64,000 bases of DNA from Streptomyces mirabilis (GCF_039503195.1 NZ_JBCJKP010000001.1:310001-374000), one strand, 5' to 3'; shown: positions 27,245 to 36,289, counted from the stretch's first letter. Notes: generated from the letters alone by a model not told the origin. Program-made: numbers and translations.

Positions 27245-27979
27245 TCACTTCAGATGGCGGGTGAAGAACTGGGCCGCGGCGTCCCCCGCGAACTGCGGGA
27301 CGCCAGTGTGCCCGCCGAGATGGGCGTGCAGGGACTTCTCCTGGGAGCTGAAGGCGTCGAACAGGTCCAGGGCCGCCTGCCGGTCGTTCCCTTCGTCGTC
27401 CCACTGCAGCAGGACGTGCAGTGGAATGGTGACCTGCCGGGCCTCCTCGAAGAGGGCGCGAGGCACGAAACTCCCGGCGAACAGAACGGCGGCCGAGATC
27501 CGAGGCTCGACCACCGCCAGCCGGATACCGATGGAGATCACTCCCCCCGAGTACCCGACCGGGCCGTCGATCTCGGGCAGCGAAAGGACGTCGTCCAGGG
27601 CGGCCTGCCATTCCGGGACCGCCTTGTCGACCAGCGGGAGGATGAGAGCGTCGACGATCTCGTCGCTGACCGGCTCACCGGCCTCCATCGCCCGGCGCAG
27701 GTCAGCGCGGGCCTGCTCGGCAGCGGGCCAACGGGGCCGGTCGCCGCTTCCGGGAAGCTCGATGGTGGCCGTGGCGAAGCCCTCCGCCGCGCAGTGCCGG
27801 GCCCGAGCCACCAGCCGGGGATACATCTTGCGCAGCCCGAGGGGAGGGTGGCCGAGCAGGATCAGCGGCACCGGTGTGGATGCCGGTGCGGGTGTCCACA
27901 GGATGCCAGGGATCTCACCGAGGGTGAATTCGCGTTCGAGGACGCCGTCGTCGAGGCGCTGCTCGGAAGTGAAATGCAT
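27245..27979 (-). CDS. Alpha/beta hydrolase, dienelactone hydrolase-like
   Basis: A 244-residue serine hydrolase. The start MHFTSEQRLDDGVLEREF has AAAGG upstream. The strand-turn-helix LILLGHPPLGLRKMYP forms the oxyanion region. The nucleophile elbow is GYSGG (about residue 142, pattern G-x-S-x-G), the acid lies in LQWDDEGNDR, and the histidine in LGGHTGVPQF. It looks complete. Similar proteins act on esters or lactones. The upstream 450 bp holds no intact partner gene. Confidence 0.85.
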   Translation of the reverse strand: MHFTSEQRLDDGVLEREFTLGEIPGILWTPAPASTPVPLILLGHPPLGLRKMYPRLVARARHCAAEGFATATIELPGSGDRPRWPAAEQARADLRRAMEAGEPVSDEIVDALILPLVDKAVPEWQAALDDVLSLPEIDGPVGYSGGVISIGIRLAVVEPRISAAVLFAGSFVPRALFEEARQVTIPLHVLLQWDDEGNDRQAALDLFDAFSSQEKSLHAHLGGHTGVPQFAGDAAAQFFTRHLK

Positions 27980-28469
27980 GGTCGTACCTTTCGGGAGTGC
28001 ACTGGAACGGCGCTCCCGGACGACCTGTCTATCGCCCGACCGTGACCCCGGAGGGGAGCACCCATGTCGATACTGTGTTCACGGGTACCACCTCCTCGAT
28101 CTCTCGCACGGCCTCCGGAAACGTAGCAATGGTCGCCGTCGTCCGCCAAACGGTTTTTGCGGAGTCTCTACGACGGCGGGGCGCACTGGCGTGGTCGTTT
28201 CTCATGAACATCGAACACGACGCACCGCCGCCGCCTCCCCAACTCCTGCACAGGTGCTGTCGGTTCTCGGATCAGGCACAAATTCCGTGAGGACGATCAA
28301 CCGGGTTCGACTTCGTCACCAGACGTGAGCGACGGCGTTCAGCCAGCCCAGCCCACGATGTTCGAGTACGACTTATGGCTTTCAAGGACGACTCCGGGAG
28401 TACACCCGCTACGTCGCCCGTGGGTTCGCAGCCCGGCAGGCCAGCACCGGCCCAGCTCCGGCCGGGCCG
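27980..28469. other. 490 bp of gene debris
   Basis: A short plus frame after GGAGGGGAGC at 28063 begins MSILCSRVPPPRS but stops within 20 codons, and a minus frame includes FPEAVREIEEVVPVNTV. Neither gives a recognisable gene. No repeats or hairpins of note. Confidence 0.3.
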
Positions 28470-28671
28470 GTGCCGCCCGAGTGCCTGGATGGCGCTCTGG
28501 TCCTCCAGGCCGCTGAACTGCTCGTGTCCACCCAGTTCGGGACGGTGTCGATGCTCCACCGCAAGCCTGCGTATCGGCTTCGCCCTCACGGAGAAACTTT
28601 CCTGGTCTCGTGTGCCTTGTTGCCGGACTTCCTCCACCAGCTGGACATCGTCGCCCCCTCCGACGGCAGAG
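28470..28671 (+). pseudogene. FtsK/SpoIIIE-type translocase gamma-domain remnant
   Basis: VLQAAELLVSTQFGTVSMLH closely matches the gamma winged helix that ends FtsK-like DNA translocases (AAELVVxTQFGSTSMLQRK). After a frameshift the rest follows as LRIGFALTEKL and LDIVAPSDG. Nothing of the motor domain remains. In actinomycetes such proteins are either FtsK or the TraSA-type transfer proteins of integrative conjugative elements; the small membrane gene that follows suggests the latter (inference). Confidence 0.5.
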
Positions 28672-28857
28672 ATGAACCGGCCCACCAACCGGATCCAGGA
28701 GCTCCAGCAGCACCAGCCACTGGGCTTCTTCGCCCGCTGGGGCTTGCGCGCCGCCGCCCTCGGCCCGCTCGGGGGCGCATGGGAGGTCGGCTCGTGGCGG
28801 GCCCAACTCGGCTGCGTTCTCCTCGCTGCATTCCTCACGTTCTACAGCCTCGGCTGA
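28672..28857 (+). CDS. Small membrane protein downstream of translocase remnant
   Basis: A 61-residue protein MNRPTNRIQELQQHQPLGFF with a basic amphipathic start, an aromatic FFARWGLRAAALGPLGGAW patch and one C-terminal hydrophobic helix (LGCVLLAAFLTFYSLG). GGCAG precedes the ATG. Small membrane proteins follow the transfer gene in Streptomyces conjugative elements (Spd-like), so it may be part of the same relic. A hairpin terminator lies 36 bp downstream. Confidence 0.5.
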   Translation: MNRPTNRIQELQQHQPLGFFARWGLRAAALGPLGGAWEVGSWRAQLGCVLLAAFLTFYSLG

Positions 28858-28892
28858 ACCCGCCGCCCGTCTCACGGCCGCCCCGGGCCACC

Positions 28893-28929
28893 AAGGATCC
28901 GCCCAGCCATCCCGGCCGGGTGGGTCCTT
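28893..28929 (+). terminator. Hairpin terminator
   Basis: AAGGATCCGCCC pairs with GGGTGGGTCCTT (two G-T wobbles) around a 13-nt loop, just downstream of the small membrane gene. Confidence 0.6.
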
Positions 28930-29474
28930 CGCGTTCCCCGCCCCGTCTCCCCCACCAAGGAGCACCCCGTGGAACCCTGCGACCTCACCCTCACCGAACA
29001 CCAGCAGACCGAACACACCCCCGCCGACCACCGCCATGTCGACCGTCAGCTTGCCGGTTGAGGACCTGGAACAGATCTGGGCCTTGTTCCCCGGGGCCCG
29101 CCCCGGCACGCGGCCCGATACCTTCCGGCCGCGCCCGCCCACGCCGCGGCCGGGATCTACACCGACGAGGCGTACATGGCGCCCGTCCACGACCTGGTCC
29201 GCCCGGAGGAAACCCTCGACTTCCTCCGGGCGCAGTACGAGCGGACGGCCCTCACTCCGGTGCCGCTCCACCAGCTGCTGGTTGCGGGCGCCGACAGCCC
29301 AAGCGAGCGACCTGGTTGTGCAGGGGCCGGAAGGGCGCAGGGTTGGAACGCTGCCTCTTCACCAGTAAATCCTCGCTGCGCCTACCGGGACAGCATCGAC
29401 AACGCGGCGGACTGGACGAACTTCGTCGAGCGCACCTGGGTCGACTACATCAGTAGTCGGCGAAGCGGCAGCTA
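28930..29474 (+). other. 545 bp of coding-like debris, no intact gene
   Basis: AAGGAG precedes a GTG at about 28971 that opens a 30-codon frame (MEPCDLTLTEHQQTEH), and protein-like stretches IYTDEAYMAPVHDLVRPEET with FLRAQYERTALTPVPLHQLL occur in another frame around 29155-29290. I do not recognise them. The sequence ends in TA at 29473-29474, the presumed target of the IS5 that follows. Confidence 0.3.
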
Positions 29475-30326
29475 AGAGGCCATCTCATTTGGCTCGGTCG
29501 GTGGTCTGCGCTTGTGGACATTGTGGAGCGTCTGGTGCCGGATGAGTTGTGGGAGTTGTTCGAGCGGGTGGTGCCGCCCGCTCCGACGCGGCCTCAGGGC
29601 GGTGGCCGGCGGCGGTACGGGGATCGTGAGGTGCTGGCCGCGATTGTGTTCGTGGCCACGTCGGGGTGCACCTGGAAGCAACTGCCGCCGTCGTTCGGCC
29701 CGTCGGGGCCGACCGCGCACCGCCGGTTCGGCGAGTGGAGCAGGGCGCGGGTCTGGGCCAAGCTGCACCGCCTGGTGCTGGACGAACTCGGCGCCCGCGG
29801 GAACCTGGACTGGTCGAGGTGCGCGATCGACTCGGTGAACATGCGGGCCCTGAGAGGGGGGATCTGACAGGTCCGAATCCTGTCGACCGGGGCAAGAAAG
29901 GCTCGAAGATCCACCTGATCACGGAGCGGACCGGTTTACCCCTCTCCGTCGGTATCTCGGCCGCCAACCTGCACGACAGTCAGGCGCTGGAGCCACTCGT
30001 GCGCGGGATCCCGCCGATCCGCTCCCGCCGCGGCCCACGCCGACGTAAGCCCGCCAAGCTGCACGCCGACAAGGGCTACGACTACGACCACCTGCGTCGA
30101 TGGCTGCGCAAGCGCGGCATCACCCACCGCATCGCACGCAAGGGCATCGAATCCTCCACACGGCCGGGCCGCCACCGCTGGACGATCGAGCGCACCATGG
30201 CCCGGCTCGCCGGCTGCCGTCGGCTCCACCGCCGCTACGAGCGCAAGGCCGAACACTTCCTGGCCCTCACCGCCATCGCCTGCACCCTCATTTGCTACCG
30301 CCGACTCACCAAATGAGACGACGTCT
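29475..30326 (+). mobile_element. IS5-family insertion sequence, apparently complete
   Basis: Ends AGAGGCCATCTCATTTGG (29475-29492) and its imperfect inverse at 30309-30326 (15 of 18 matching) are flanked by TA on both sides (29473-29474, 30327-30328). The 852-bp element holds one transposase gene in two overlapping frames. Its right end abuts the severed C-terminal half of a PIG-L gene. Confidence 0.85.
29514..30316 (+). CDS. IS5-family transposase requiring -1 frameshift
   Basis: The first frame (MDIVERLVPDELWELFERVV, 117 codons) covers the DUF4096-type domain and the first Asp (CAIDSVNMRAL). At 29853-29861 (AGAGGGGGGA) a -1 step joins it to the second frame, which has the conserved NPVDRGKKGSKIHLITER, second Asp (HADKGYDYDH) and Glu (RWTIERTMARL) and ends at 30316. 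All three catalytic residues are present. IS5 elements of the IS427 group are known to use programmed frameshifting, so the element may be active. A simple indel is the alternative. Confidence 0.85.
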
Positions 30327-30774
30327 TATCAGCTACGACGCCAATGGCGGATATGGTCATCGCGACCACGTCAAGGTGCACGAAGTTGGCAAGCGTGCCG
30401 CCGAGCTGGCCGGGGTGCATCGGGTGCTGGAGGCGACCATGCCGCGTGACGTCGTGGCTCGTCTGGTGAAGCTGGTCCGCCTGCTGAGGATCCCGTTTAG
30501 GTACGATGCGGATGCGCTGCGCACCGCCTACAGTTCGCGCGCGGCCATCACCCACACCATCGATGTCCGACGGTTCGCCGGCCAGAAACAGGCGGCTCTT
30601 GCCGCCCACCGTTCGGAGGTGTCAGGGACGGGTCGGCTTGCTCCCGTGATGAGAGCGCTGGTTCGTCTTCCGGCCCCAGTCTTCGGTTGGTTGTTCGGTC
30701 GGGAATGGTTCGTCGAGGCCCGGGCAACAGCCCCGCCCAAGGCCTGCGCTGACATCTTCCAGCCGGCCCCATAG
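30327..30774 (+). pseudogene. PIG-L deacetylase, C-terminal half (severed)
   Basis: The frame ISYDANGGYGHRDHVKVHEV then GKRAAELAGVHRVLEATM encodes the C-terminal half of a PIG-L family zinc deacetylase, including the His ligand motif GHRDH. The N-terminal half with the zinc motif HPDDE is at 45943-46318 on the other strand, ending ...REEDVDLL. Joining the halves through the shared CTTA gives a continuous reading frame. This half starts directly at the end of an IS5 and has no start codon of its own. PIG-L enzymes remove acetyl groups from GlcNAc derivatives, for example in mycothiol synthesis or antibiotic tailoring. Confidence 0.9.
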
Positions 30775-30828
30775 CGTCGTGTTCGGCCGATGGGGCCTGC
30801 CCGGGTGCATCGTGAGATGAGACGATGC

Positions 30829-32192
30829 GCTGTCGGAGATCTTGTGACCGATGCACGGTCATGGGCTGTGAAGGATGCGTTTGCGGAGAAGCGGGAGGTG
30901 TGCGCGACCGAAGCCCATGCGCTTGAGGAGCTTGGCTCTCGTGACGTGACCTTCGACCTGGCCCGAGCTCCAGGGCGTGGCGAAGGCAGCGGTGACGGCA
31001 TCGATGTCTCGGTGGAAGCCGTTGACCAGCGAGTGCAGGGCGGGCAGGTCGTCGGCCTTGACCCGGTCCATCCAGGCGGGAAGGGCCTCAGCGTTCTGGT
31101 CTCGCATCATCGCGGCGAAATCGCGGACGTGCCGGACGGTGAGGTCCAGGTGCGGACAGCCGGTGCGGATCTCCTTGAGCTCTGCAGCGTCGGCCTCTGG
31201 GAGCCGGTCGGGGGCGGTCATGATCCAGCGGACCACACGCCGGGGCTTGGGAACGGTCCTGACCGGGGGTTGTGGCGCGGGCGGTGACTTCGGCAGCGGG
31301 CTGTGCGGCTTCTTGAACGGGCGGAAGCACCGGCGGACGCTCTGGACATCACCGGTGAAGCCCTGTTCCTGGATCTCGCAGTGCAGACGCGGGACGTCGT
31401 GGCAGCCCTCGCGCCAGCGTTGATGGAGATACGGCCTGTAGGGGTCGAGTTTCGAGGCCCGGTTGGTGCCCCGATGCGGACGCCTTCGGCATAGGCGCCG
31501 ACCCGGTCGCGGCAGATCACCTCGATCTCGGGGTGGCCGACGAGCCAGAGCGCCAGAGGTTCGGCGTCCCGACCGGGCAAAACCTCCAGCGGGCGGCGGG
31601 CCTCCAGGTCCACCAGGAGAGTTGCATAGGAGTCGCCCTTGCGGAGGGCGAAATCATCAACGCCCAGCACTCTGACCAGGCCGGACGGCGGATCCGGCAC
31701 GGTATGGAGCAGGCCCAGGAGCACGTCCTTGGCCACCGGTATCCCCAGCAGCGCGGCCAGCCTGGCCCCGGGACGCCCCGCCAGCACCAGCGCGATCGAC
31801 GACAGTATCTGCCGTAACACCGGCGTGTATCGGGCGTGCGGCCGGGTCAGGCCCTCCACCTGCTCGGCGAACGTCACCGCAGCACAGCGGGAGTTGCTGC
31901 ACTTGAACCGCCGCACCACGAACTCGATCACCACCGGCGTCAGCCCGACCGGCGCATCCCGCAGCTGCCGCATGTACCGACCGTGCACCCGCCAGGACGG
32001 CAGGCCGCACCCCGGACACCGCACCGGCAGCGCCCGGCACGACGCACGAAACGTGACCACCCCAGCAGCCCGCTCCACCGACTCCACCACCACACCGGCT
32101 AAATGCGGCAGCAACCGCCCCAAATCTCCTGAACCGCACACCCAGTTGATGCCCAGTTCAGACCGACTCCGTCACAAGATCTCCGACAGAGC
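30829..32192 (-). mobile_element. ISL3-family insertion sequence
   Basis: Inverted ends share a perfect 18-bp core TGTCGGAGATCTTGTGAC (30831-30848 and inverse at 32171-32188). The 1364-bp element holds one damaged transposase gene. No clear 8-bp target duplication is visible. The right 160 bp, including 13 bp beyond the end, is repeated almost perfectly at 46382-46541. Confidence 0.85.
30859..32141 (-). pseudogene. ISL3-family transposase, frameshifted with internal deletion
   Basis: The N-terminal zinc ribbon reads [20 protein letters not shown]; the DDE domain begins with [19 protein letters not shown] and continues [19 protein letters not shown]. The frame then breaks near 31460, where the segment normally containing the VADRFHL motif is missing. 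The C-terminal part resumes in another frame (DNA-binding-like [38 protein letters not shown] with the last acidic residue). Not functional as written. Confidence 0.88.
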
Positions 32193-32227
32193 CGAATTAC
32201 GTGACGATCCACACCGTCGTCGGCGAA

Positions 32228-32386
32228 GACCAGCGGGAGTTCGACCTGGTGCAGGGACCAGGTCAGAGCGCCGGTGGTGGTGTCGTGGCCGGCGACGAGC
32301 AGGGTCATGGTGCGGCTGCGGATCTGCTCGTCGCTCTGGACGGCTTCGCTGGGGTCCGTCGGCGGCCGGGTGATGAACGGGGTGAA
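32228..32386 (-). pseudogene. Cytochrome P450 I-helix fragment
   Basis: FITRPPTDPSEAVQSDEQIR then SRTMTLLVAGHDTTTGALTW is the conserved I-helix of bacterial cytochromes P450, with the oxygen-activating AGHDTT motif. The haem-binding cysteine region and the N-terminus are absent. It lies 36 bp from the end of an ISL3 element, which probably truncated it. Confidence 0.75.
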
Positions 32387-32409
32387 TAACTTTGCGCAGA
32401 CCCCTAGGC

Positions 32410-32427
32410 GTACCGACCAGTCGGTAC
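32410..32427. promoter_or_regulatory. Palindromic operator upstream of MFS gene
   Basis: GTACCGAC-CA-GTCGGTAC has perfect 8-bp arms 89 bp upstream of the MFS start. TetR-family operators often contain ACCGAC..GTCGGT. No regulator gene remains next to it, so the controlling protein is either elsewhere or lost. Confidence 0.6.
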
Positions 32428-32515
32428 TAGCCTCTGGCCACGCTCTCGGAGCCGGGCGCAGCGCGTCCCCGTCGCCCCGACACAACCCGGTTTCCGTATC
32501 CCCAGGAGGAGCCGT

Positions 32516-34222
32516 ATGTCCGCCACTCCGACGGCGCTCGACGCCGACAGACCCACGCCCGATGGGCCCGCCGCGGACGCCCGCGGTCCGCTGGCCTGGC
32601 TGTACCGCCGCGACCTGGCGGACTACCCGCTCACCGGTCGCCGTATGGCGTATCTCGCGATCGTGGTCATCACCACCGTCGTCCTGTACTACATGCTGTA
32701 CATCCAGTACGCAGTGGCGACGTCGATCATCACGCACTTCGACATGACCTACCGCTACTTCGTCTGGATCTCGGTGATCGGCAACGCGATCGGGGCCTTC
32801 GCCTCACTCGTGGCCGGTCTTGCGGATCGCTGGGGCCGCGCGAATCTGGTGGTCTACGGGCTGCTGATCGCCGCACTGCTGGTCTTCTTCGGGCTGCCGA
32901 ACGCGGCGAACAAGACCACCTATCTGGTGCTCTTCGCGCTCGTCAGCTTCATCGAGGGCATCGTGCTGGTCGCCACCCCTGCGCTGATCAGGGACTTCTC
33001 CCCGCAGCTCGGCCGGGCCACCGCGATGGGGTATTGGACGATGGGCCCGGTCATCGGCTCTCTGGTGGTCACCACCGTCACCAGCAACACCCTCGACAGC
33101 GCCACCTGGCAGGACGAGCTGCGTTATTCGGCGATCGCCGGGTTCCTCGTCTTCGTCGTCGCGATCTTCGCGCTGCGCGAGCTGTCCCCGGCACTGCGCG
33201 ATCAGATCATGGTGTCGCTGCGGGACCGGGCGCTGGTCGAGGCCCGCGCCAAGGGGCTGGACACCGAGGCGGTGCGCCGCGGCGAGTGGCGGCAGATGAT
33301 GCGCCTGGACGTTCTGGGCTCGGCTTTCGCCATCGCCGTGTTCCTGCTGCTGTACTACGCGGCGGTCGGCAACTTCGTCGTCTACTTCGCGACCACCTTC
33401 GGCTATAGCGAGCAGCGCACCAACGCGCTGGCCAACTGGTACTGGGGGGCGAACGCCATCGCCCTGGTCCTGGTCGGCCTGCTCTCGGACCGGCTGAAGG
33501 TGCGCAAGCCCTTCATGATCGTCGGCGCGGTCGGCTCCGTCGTGGTGACCGCGATCTTCGCCACCCGCGCCACCCACCTGACGACCGACTACTACACCTT
33601 CGCCTGGCTGTTCATCGGCATCGGCGTCTTCAGCGGCATCGCCTACGCGCCCTGGATGGCGAGCTTCACCGAGACCGTGGAGAAGCACAACCCGGCGGCG
33701 ACCGCGGCGGGCCTGGCGGTGTGGGGCTGGACGGTGCGCATCGTGGTCGCCGTCTCCGCGGCCTTCATCCCGGTGCTGGTGACTTCCGTGACCCCGCTCG
33801 TGGAGCACGGCGCCGAGGTCAAGGCCGCCTCGGTGCAGGCTGCGCCGGCGCTGGCCATCGTCAACGCGCACCCTCAGCTCTTCGCCGAGCTGAACAAGTA
33901 CACCCCGGCCACGGTGCCGCCCGCGCTGGGCGCCCGCGCCGTCAAGGAGGTCGGTGCGGAGAACCTGGGAGTCGTGCAGAAGGCGGCACCGCAGCTGAAG
34001 CTGCTGCAGGAGTACGGCCCCGAGGTCCAGAAGGCGTCGAAGGACGGGCCCGGCGAGTGGCGCAACTGGTGGTGGATCTGCGTCGGCGGCCAGGTGCTCT
34101 TCCTGCCCTTCGTCTTCGTGATGGCAGGTCGCTGGAGCCCGAAGAAGGCGCGTGAGGACGCGGAGGCGCACCAGCTGGCGGTCGACCGCGAACTGGCCGC
34201 CCTCGCCGCCGCCGAGGAGTGA
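32516..34222 (+). CDS. Large MFS transporter
   Basis: A 568-residue transporter. About 50 polar residues precede the first helix (MAYLAIVVITTVVLYYMLYI); motif A appears as GLADRWGRANLVVYG. Twelve helices are predicted in two bundles. A long extracytoplasmic insert rich in Ala, Lys and Gln (EHGAEVKAASVQAAPALAIV through LQEYGPEVQKASKDG, about 420-520) separates the last two helices, which is unusual for the superfamily. AGGAGGAG lies five bases before the ATG. A strong terminator follows and a palindrome lies upstream. The substrate is unknown; homologues often sit with acyl or aromatic acid catabolic genes. Confidence 0.93.
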   Translation: MSATPTALDADRPTPDGPAADARGPLAWLYRRDLADYPLTGRRMAYLAIVVITTVVLYYMLYIQYAVATSIITHFDMTYRYFVWISVIGNAIGAFASLVAGLADRWGRANLVVYGLLIAALLVFFGLPNAANKTTYLVLFALVSFIEGIVLVATPALIRDFSPQLGRATAMGYWTMGPVIGSLVVTTVTSNTLDSATWQDELRYSAIAGFLVFVVAIFALRELSPALRDQIMVSLRDRALVEARAKGLDTEAVRRGEWRQMMRLDVLGSAFAIAVFLLLYYAAVGNFVVYFATTFGYSEQRTNALANWYWGANAIALVLVGLLSDRLKVRKPFMIVGAVGSVVVTAIFATRATHLTTDYYTFAWLFIGIGVFSGIAYAPWMASFTETVEKHNPAATAAGLAVWGWTVRIVVAVSAAFIPVLVTSVTPLVEHGAEVKAASVQAAPALAIVNAHPQLFAELNKYTPATVPPALGARAVKEVGAENLGVVQKAAPQLKLLQEYGPEVQKASKDGPGEWRNWWWICVGGQVLFLPFVFVMAGRWSPKKAREDAEAHQLAVDRELAALAAAEE

Positions 34223-34228
34223 CCGGAC

Positions 34229-34267
34229 GCGGAGCCGGCCGGCGGTGGATTGGCCGGCCGGCTCCGC
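34229..34267 (+). terminator. Strong hairpin terminator of the MFS gene
   Basis: GCGGAGCCGGCCGGC and its exact inverse GCCGGCCGGCTCCGC form a 15-bp stem around a 9-nt loop, beginning 6 bp after the MFS stop. Confidence 0.9.
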
Positions 34268-34300
34268 GGTCGCGTGTATCGGGGCAGCGAGGCCCCGCAC

Positions 34301-34456
34301 CCCGGGTTGACTGCTCCTGTCGCTGTGATCAATCGGGCCGGAGCCCTTCTTGATGCCGCGCCGCCACGGCGCCATCTCCAGGGCATTCTGCGGGAGTTCG
34401 GTGCGCATGTGGGTGGCAAGCTGCCTTCCGACGATCATCCGCGAGTACACGGACGA
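34301..34456 (-). pseudogene. IS3-family transposase (OrfB) fragment
   Basis: VYSRMIVGRQLATHMRTELP then NALEMAPWRRGIKKG and IDHSDRSSQPG matches the integrase core of IS3 OrfB around the second catalytic Asp (usual motif HHSDRGSQY). About 50 codons only. Confidence 0.8.
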
Positions 34457-34569
34457 AGGCGACACAGACCCAGCCGGACCAGGTCCGTATATAGGTCGAC
34501 GGGCAGGAACCCGGCGGGCTCCGCGGCCTGTTCCGCCGACGGGCCTGACGTCGGCAGGCTCGGCCTCAG

Positions 34570-34848
34570 CTGCCCCGGATTCCAGTCCATGTGGGCCCGC
34601 ACCTGGTCGGCGGCCTGCCGGTCGGACAGACCCTCGGCATACTGCAACACCGACACCAAGGCCAGAGCTCCCGGCGAGATCGCGGGCCGGCCCCGGTCGG
34701 GGAAGGCTGCGGCGAAATCCTCGTCCGTGAACAGCGCACCGAGTACTTCCCGGATCCGCATGGTCAAGGTCCCCCTCGGGAACGAGGCTCGCACCACCCG
34801 AGCCGTCAGCTCAGGCACCCCGTCCTCCGACCGCGACTCCAACGACAT
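34570..34848 (-). pseudogene. IS1182-family transposase, N-terminal fragment
   Basis: VLGALFTDEDFAAAFPDRGR, PAISPGALALVSVLQYAEGL and SDRQAADQVRAHMDW form the conserved DUF772-type N-terminal domain of IS1182 transposases. The frame loses homology right after HMDW, so the catalytic domain is missing. Confidence 0.85.
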
Positions 34849-35007
34849 CCCGCCCCACCACCCCGCCAACGACCACAGCCATCAGCAAGACCAACGACAC
34901 CGCCCCGCCCGAATCACGACTTTCCCAACGGAGTCGTTCGCGCCCGGGAGGAAGCGCTTCTTAACACTGCTCTGACCCGCGCGGCGCACGGGTCTGCACG
35001 ATTGGCC

Positions 35008-35175
35008 TCAGCCGGGACGTTTCTGGTTTTCGATGTACTCCTTGATGACAGCGAGCGGGGCGCCCCCGCACGAGGCGGCGAAGTAGGACGGCGACCAGAA
35101 GTAGTCACCCCACAGGTAGTTGCGGATGTGGCCGGGGAACTCCTGCCGCAGGCGCCGGGCGGAGACGACCACGCC
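35008..35175 (-). pseudogene. IS200/IS605 TnpA (Y1 transposase), C-terminal fragment
   Basis: RRLRQEFPGHIRNYLWGDYF, SPSYFAASCGGAPL and VIKEYIENQKRPG are the C-terminal third of the HUH single-strand transposase, including the helix with the nucleophilic Tyr (EYIENQ). The N-terminal HUH motif is gone, replaced by a carbamoyltransferase fragment on the other strand from 35170. Confidence 0.88.
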
Positions 35176-35435
35176 GACAAGATCGCCGGAGCCGTGCACG
35201 TCGACGGCACCGCTTGTGTGGAGACCGTCGACCCGGCCACCGCCCCCGCGTACGGGGCCCTGATCGAGCACTTCCACCAGCAGACCGGAGGACCCGTCGT
35301 CCCGAACATGTCCTTCAACGACCGCGAACCCGTCGTCGAAGCCCCGGCCCACGCCCTCGCCACCGTCCAGGCCTGCGACCTGGACGTGGCTGCATCGGCC
35401 CATACCTGGTCGAACGGTCCTGCCCCCCTCTGGGG
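35170..35435 (+). pseudogene. Carbamoyltransferase (NodU/CmcH/TobZ family), C-terminal fragment
   Basis: ADKIAGAVHVDGTACVETVD, APAYGALIEHFHQQTGGPVV, SFNDREPVVEAPAHALATVQ, then after a frameshift IGPYLVER. This is the conserved end of the YrdC-like catalytic domain of O-carbamoyltransferases that decorate antibiotics. The large N-terminal region is missing. It may be a relic of a secondary metabolite cluster (inference). Confidence 0.85.
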
Positions 35436-35453
35436 ACCGCCACACTGGAAGGC

Positions 35454-35904
35454 ATGACGACCTTCACGCCGCCGCTGAGGGAGGCCGCCCGTGCCATCGT
35501 CATGGACGCCGACGACCGCGTCCTGCTGCTGCGCTACGACGAGAACCAGGGTTTCTGGGCAACGCCCGGCGGCTCCCTGAAGCGGGGGGAGCCACGCCAG
35601 GGCAACTCTCCGTGAGCTGGGTGAAGAGCTTGGCATCGACGATAAGGCGATCGAGCTCGGGCCCCAGCTCGCGGAGCGCACGAAGGACCATCTGGTCGGC
35701 GGGCGCGAAGTCCGGCAGGTGGAGTTGTACTTCCTCGCCCGTGTCTCCGCAGCCGACGTCGACCCGGCCCGTGCGCCGCAGCCCGACAACATCCGCGCGT
35801 ACCGCTGGTGGACCCTGGCCGAACTGCGCAACACCCAGCAGACGGTCCATCCCGTCGGCCTCGCGCCGACCTGGTCGCGACCGGCGCCGCAGGGCGGCCC
35901 CTGA
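35454..35904 (+). pseudogene. NUDIX hydrolase, frameshifted
   Basis: It starts MTTFTPPLREAARAIVMDAD with GGAAG upstream. The NUDIX box is split: GFWATPGGSLKRGE in the first frame, TLRELGEELGI in the second after an indel near 35595. The C-terminal half (VELYFLARVSAADVDPARAP, YRWWTLAELRNTQQTVHP) follows to 35904. The full protein would be about 150 residues and would hydrolyse a nucleoside diphosphate derivative. Confidence 0.85.
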
Positions 35905-36169
35905 AGCAGCCCGTCGTCCTGACAGGCTGACAACTGCACGGAAGCCGCTGACGTCATGCTCACCCCTCCCTGACCGCTGCCCAGTTGCGGGACATCACTG
36001 GTGTTTCATTGGCCTGAGCCTCTTGCGTCAGCAGAGGACCAGTCGTCAGCCCACCCACCCGATGCCACGGACCTCGATCGCTCCAGCGTGCGGCATGTAG
36101 GGGATCCAACACGTCGCCCGACCACTTCCCGGATCTCCTCCACGGATCCCGGGTCGCGCACATCGGCTC

Positions 36170-36195
36170 AGGTCCGCGGATCTATCCGCGGACCT
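36170..36195. repeat. 26-bp near-perfect palindrome
   Basis: AGGTCCGCGGAT and ATCCGCGGACCT are exact inverse 12-mers separated by CT. It coincides with the stop of a short RelE-like minus frame. It may be a terminator without a T run or an operator. Confidence 0.55.
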
Positions 36196-36289
36196 CCACG
36201 AGCGCCCTCACCTCCTGCCGGGCTCGGTCGTCCGGCTGCTGCGCCATGGCCTCCACCGCGAGCTCCTCCACCACCACGCCATACCGCAT
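36182..36289 (-). pseudogene. Possible RelE-type toxin N-terminal remnant
   Basis: A 35-codon frame with GGGGG upstream, MRYGVVVEELAVEAMAQQPD and RARQEVRALVEVRG. The order strand, VEAM helix, RALVE resembles the first third of Streptomyces RelE/ParE-like toxins (usual WEPEAVEA..LRALMEAV), but the identity is weak and the rest is absent. The preceding 277 bp (35905-36181) holds no gene. Confidence 0.25.

Noticed and set aside
32804..34465. 553-codon open frame on the minus strand
   Set aside because: It is antisense to the MFS transporter, rich in His/Gln/Arg and without domain signals. Only its first 55 codons, beyond the MFS gene, match a real family (IS3), and those are listed separately.
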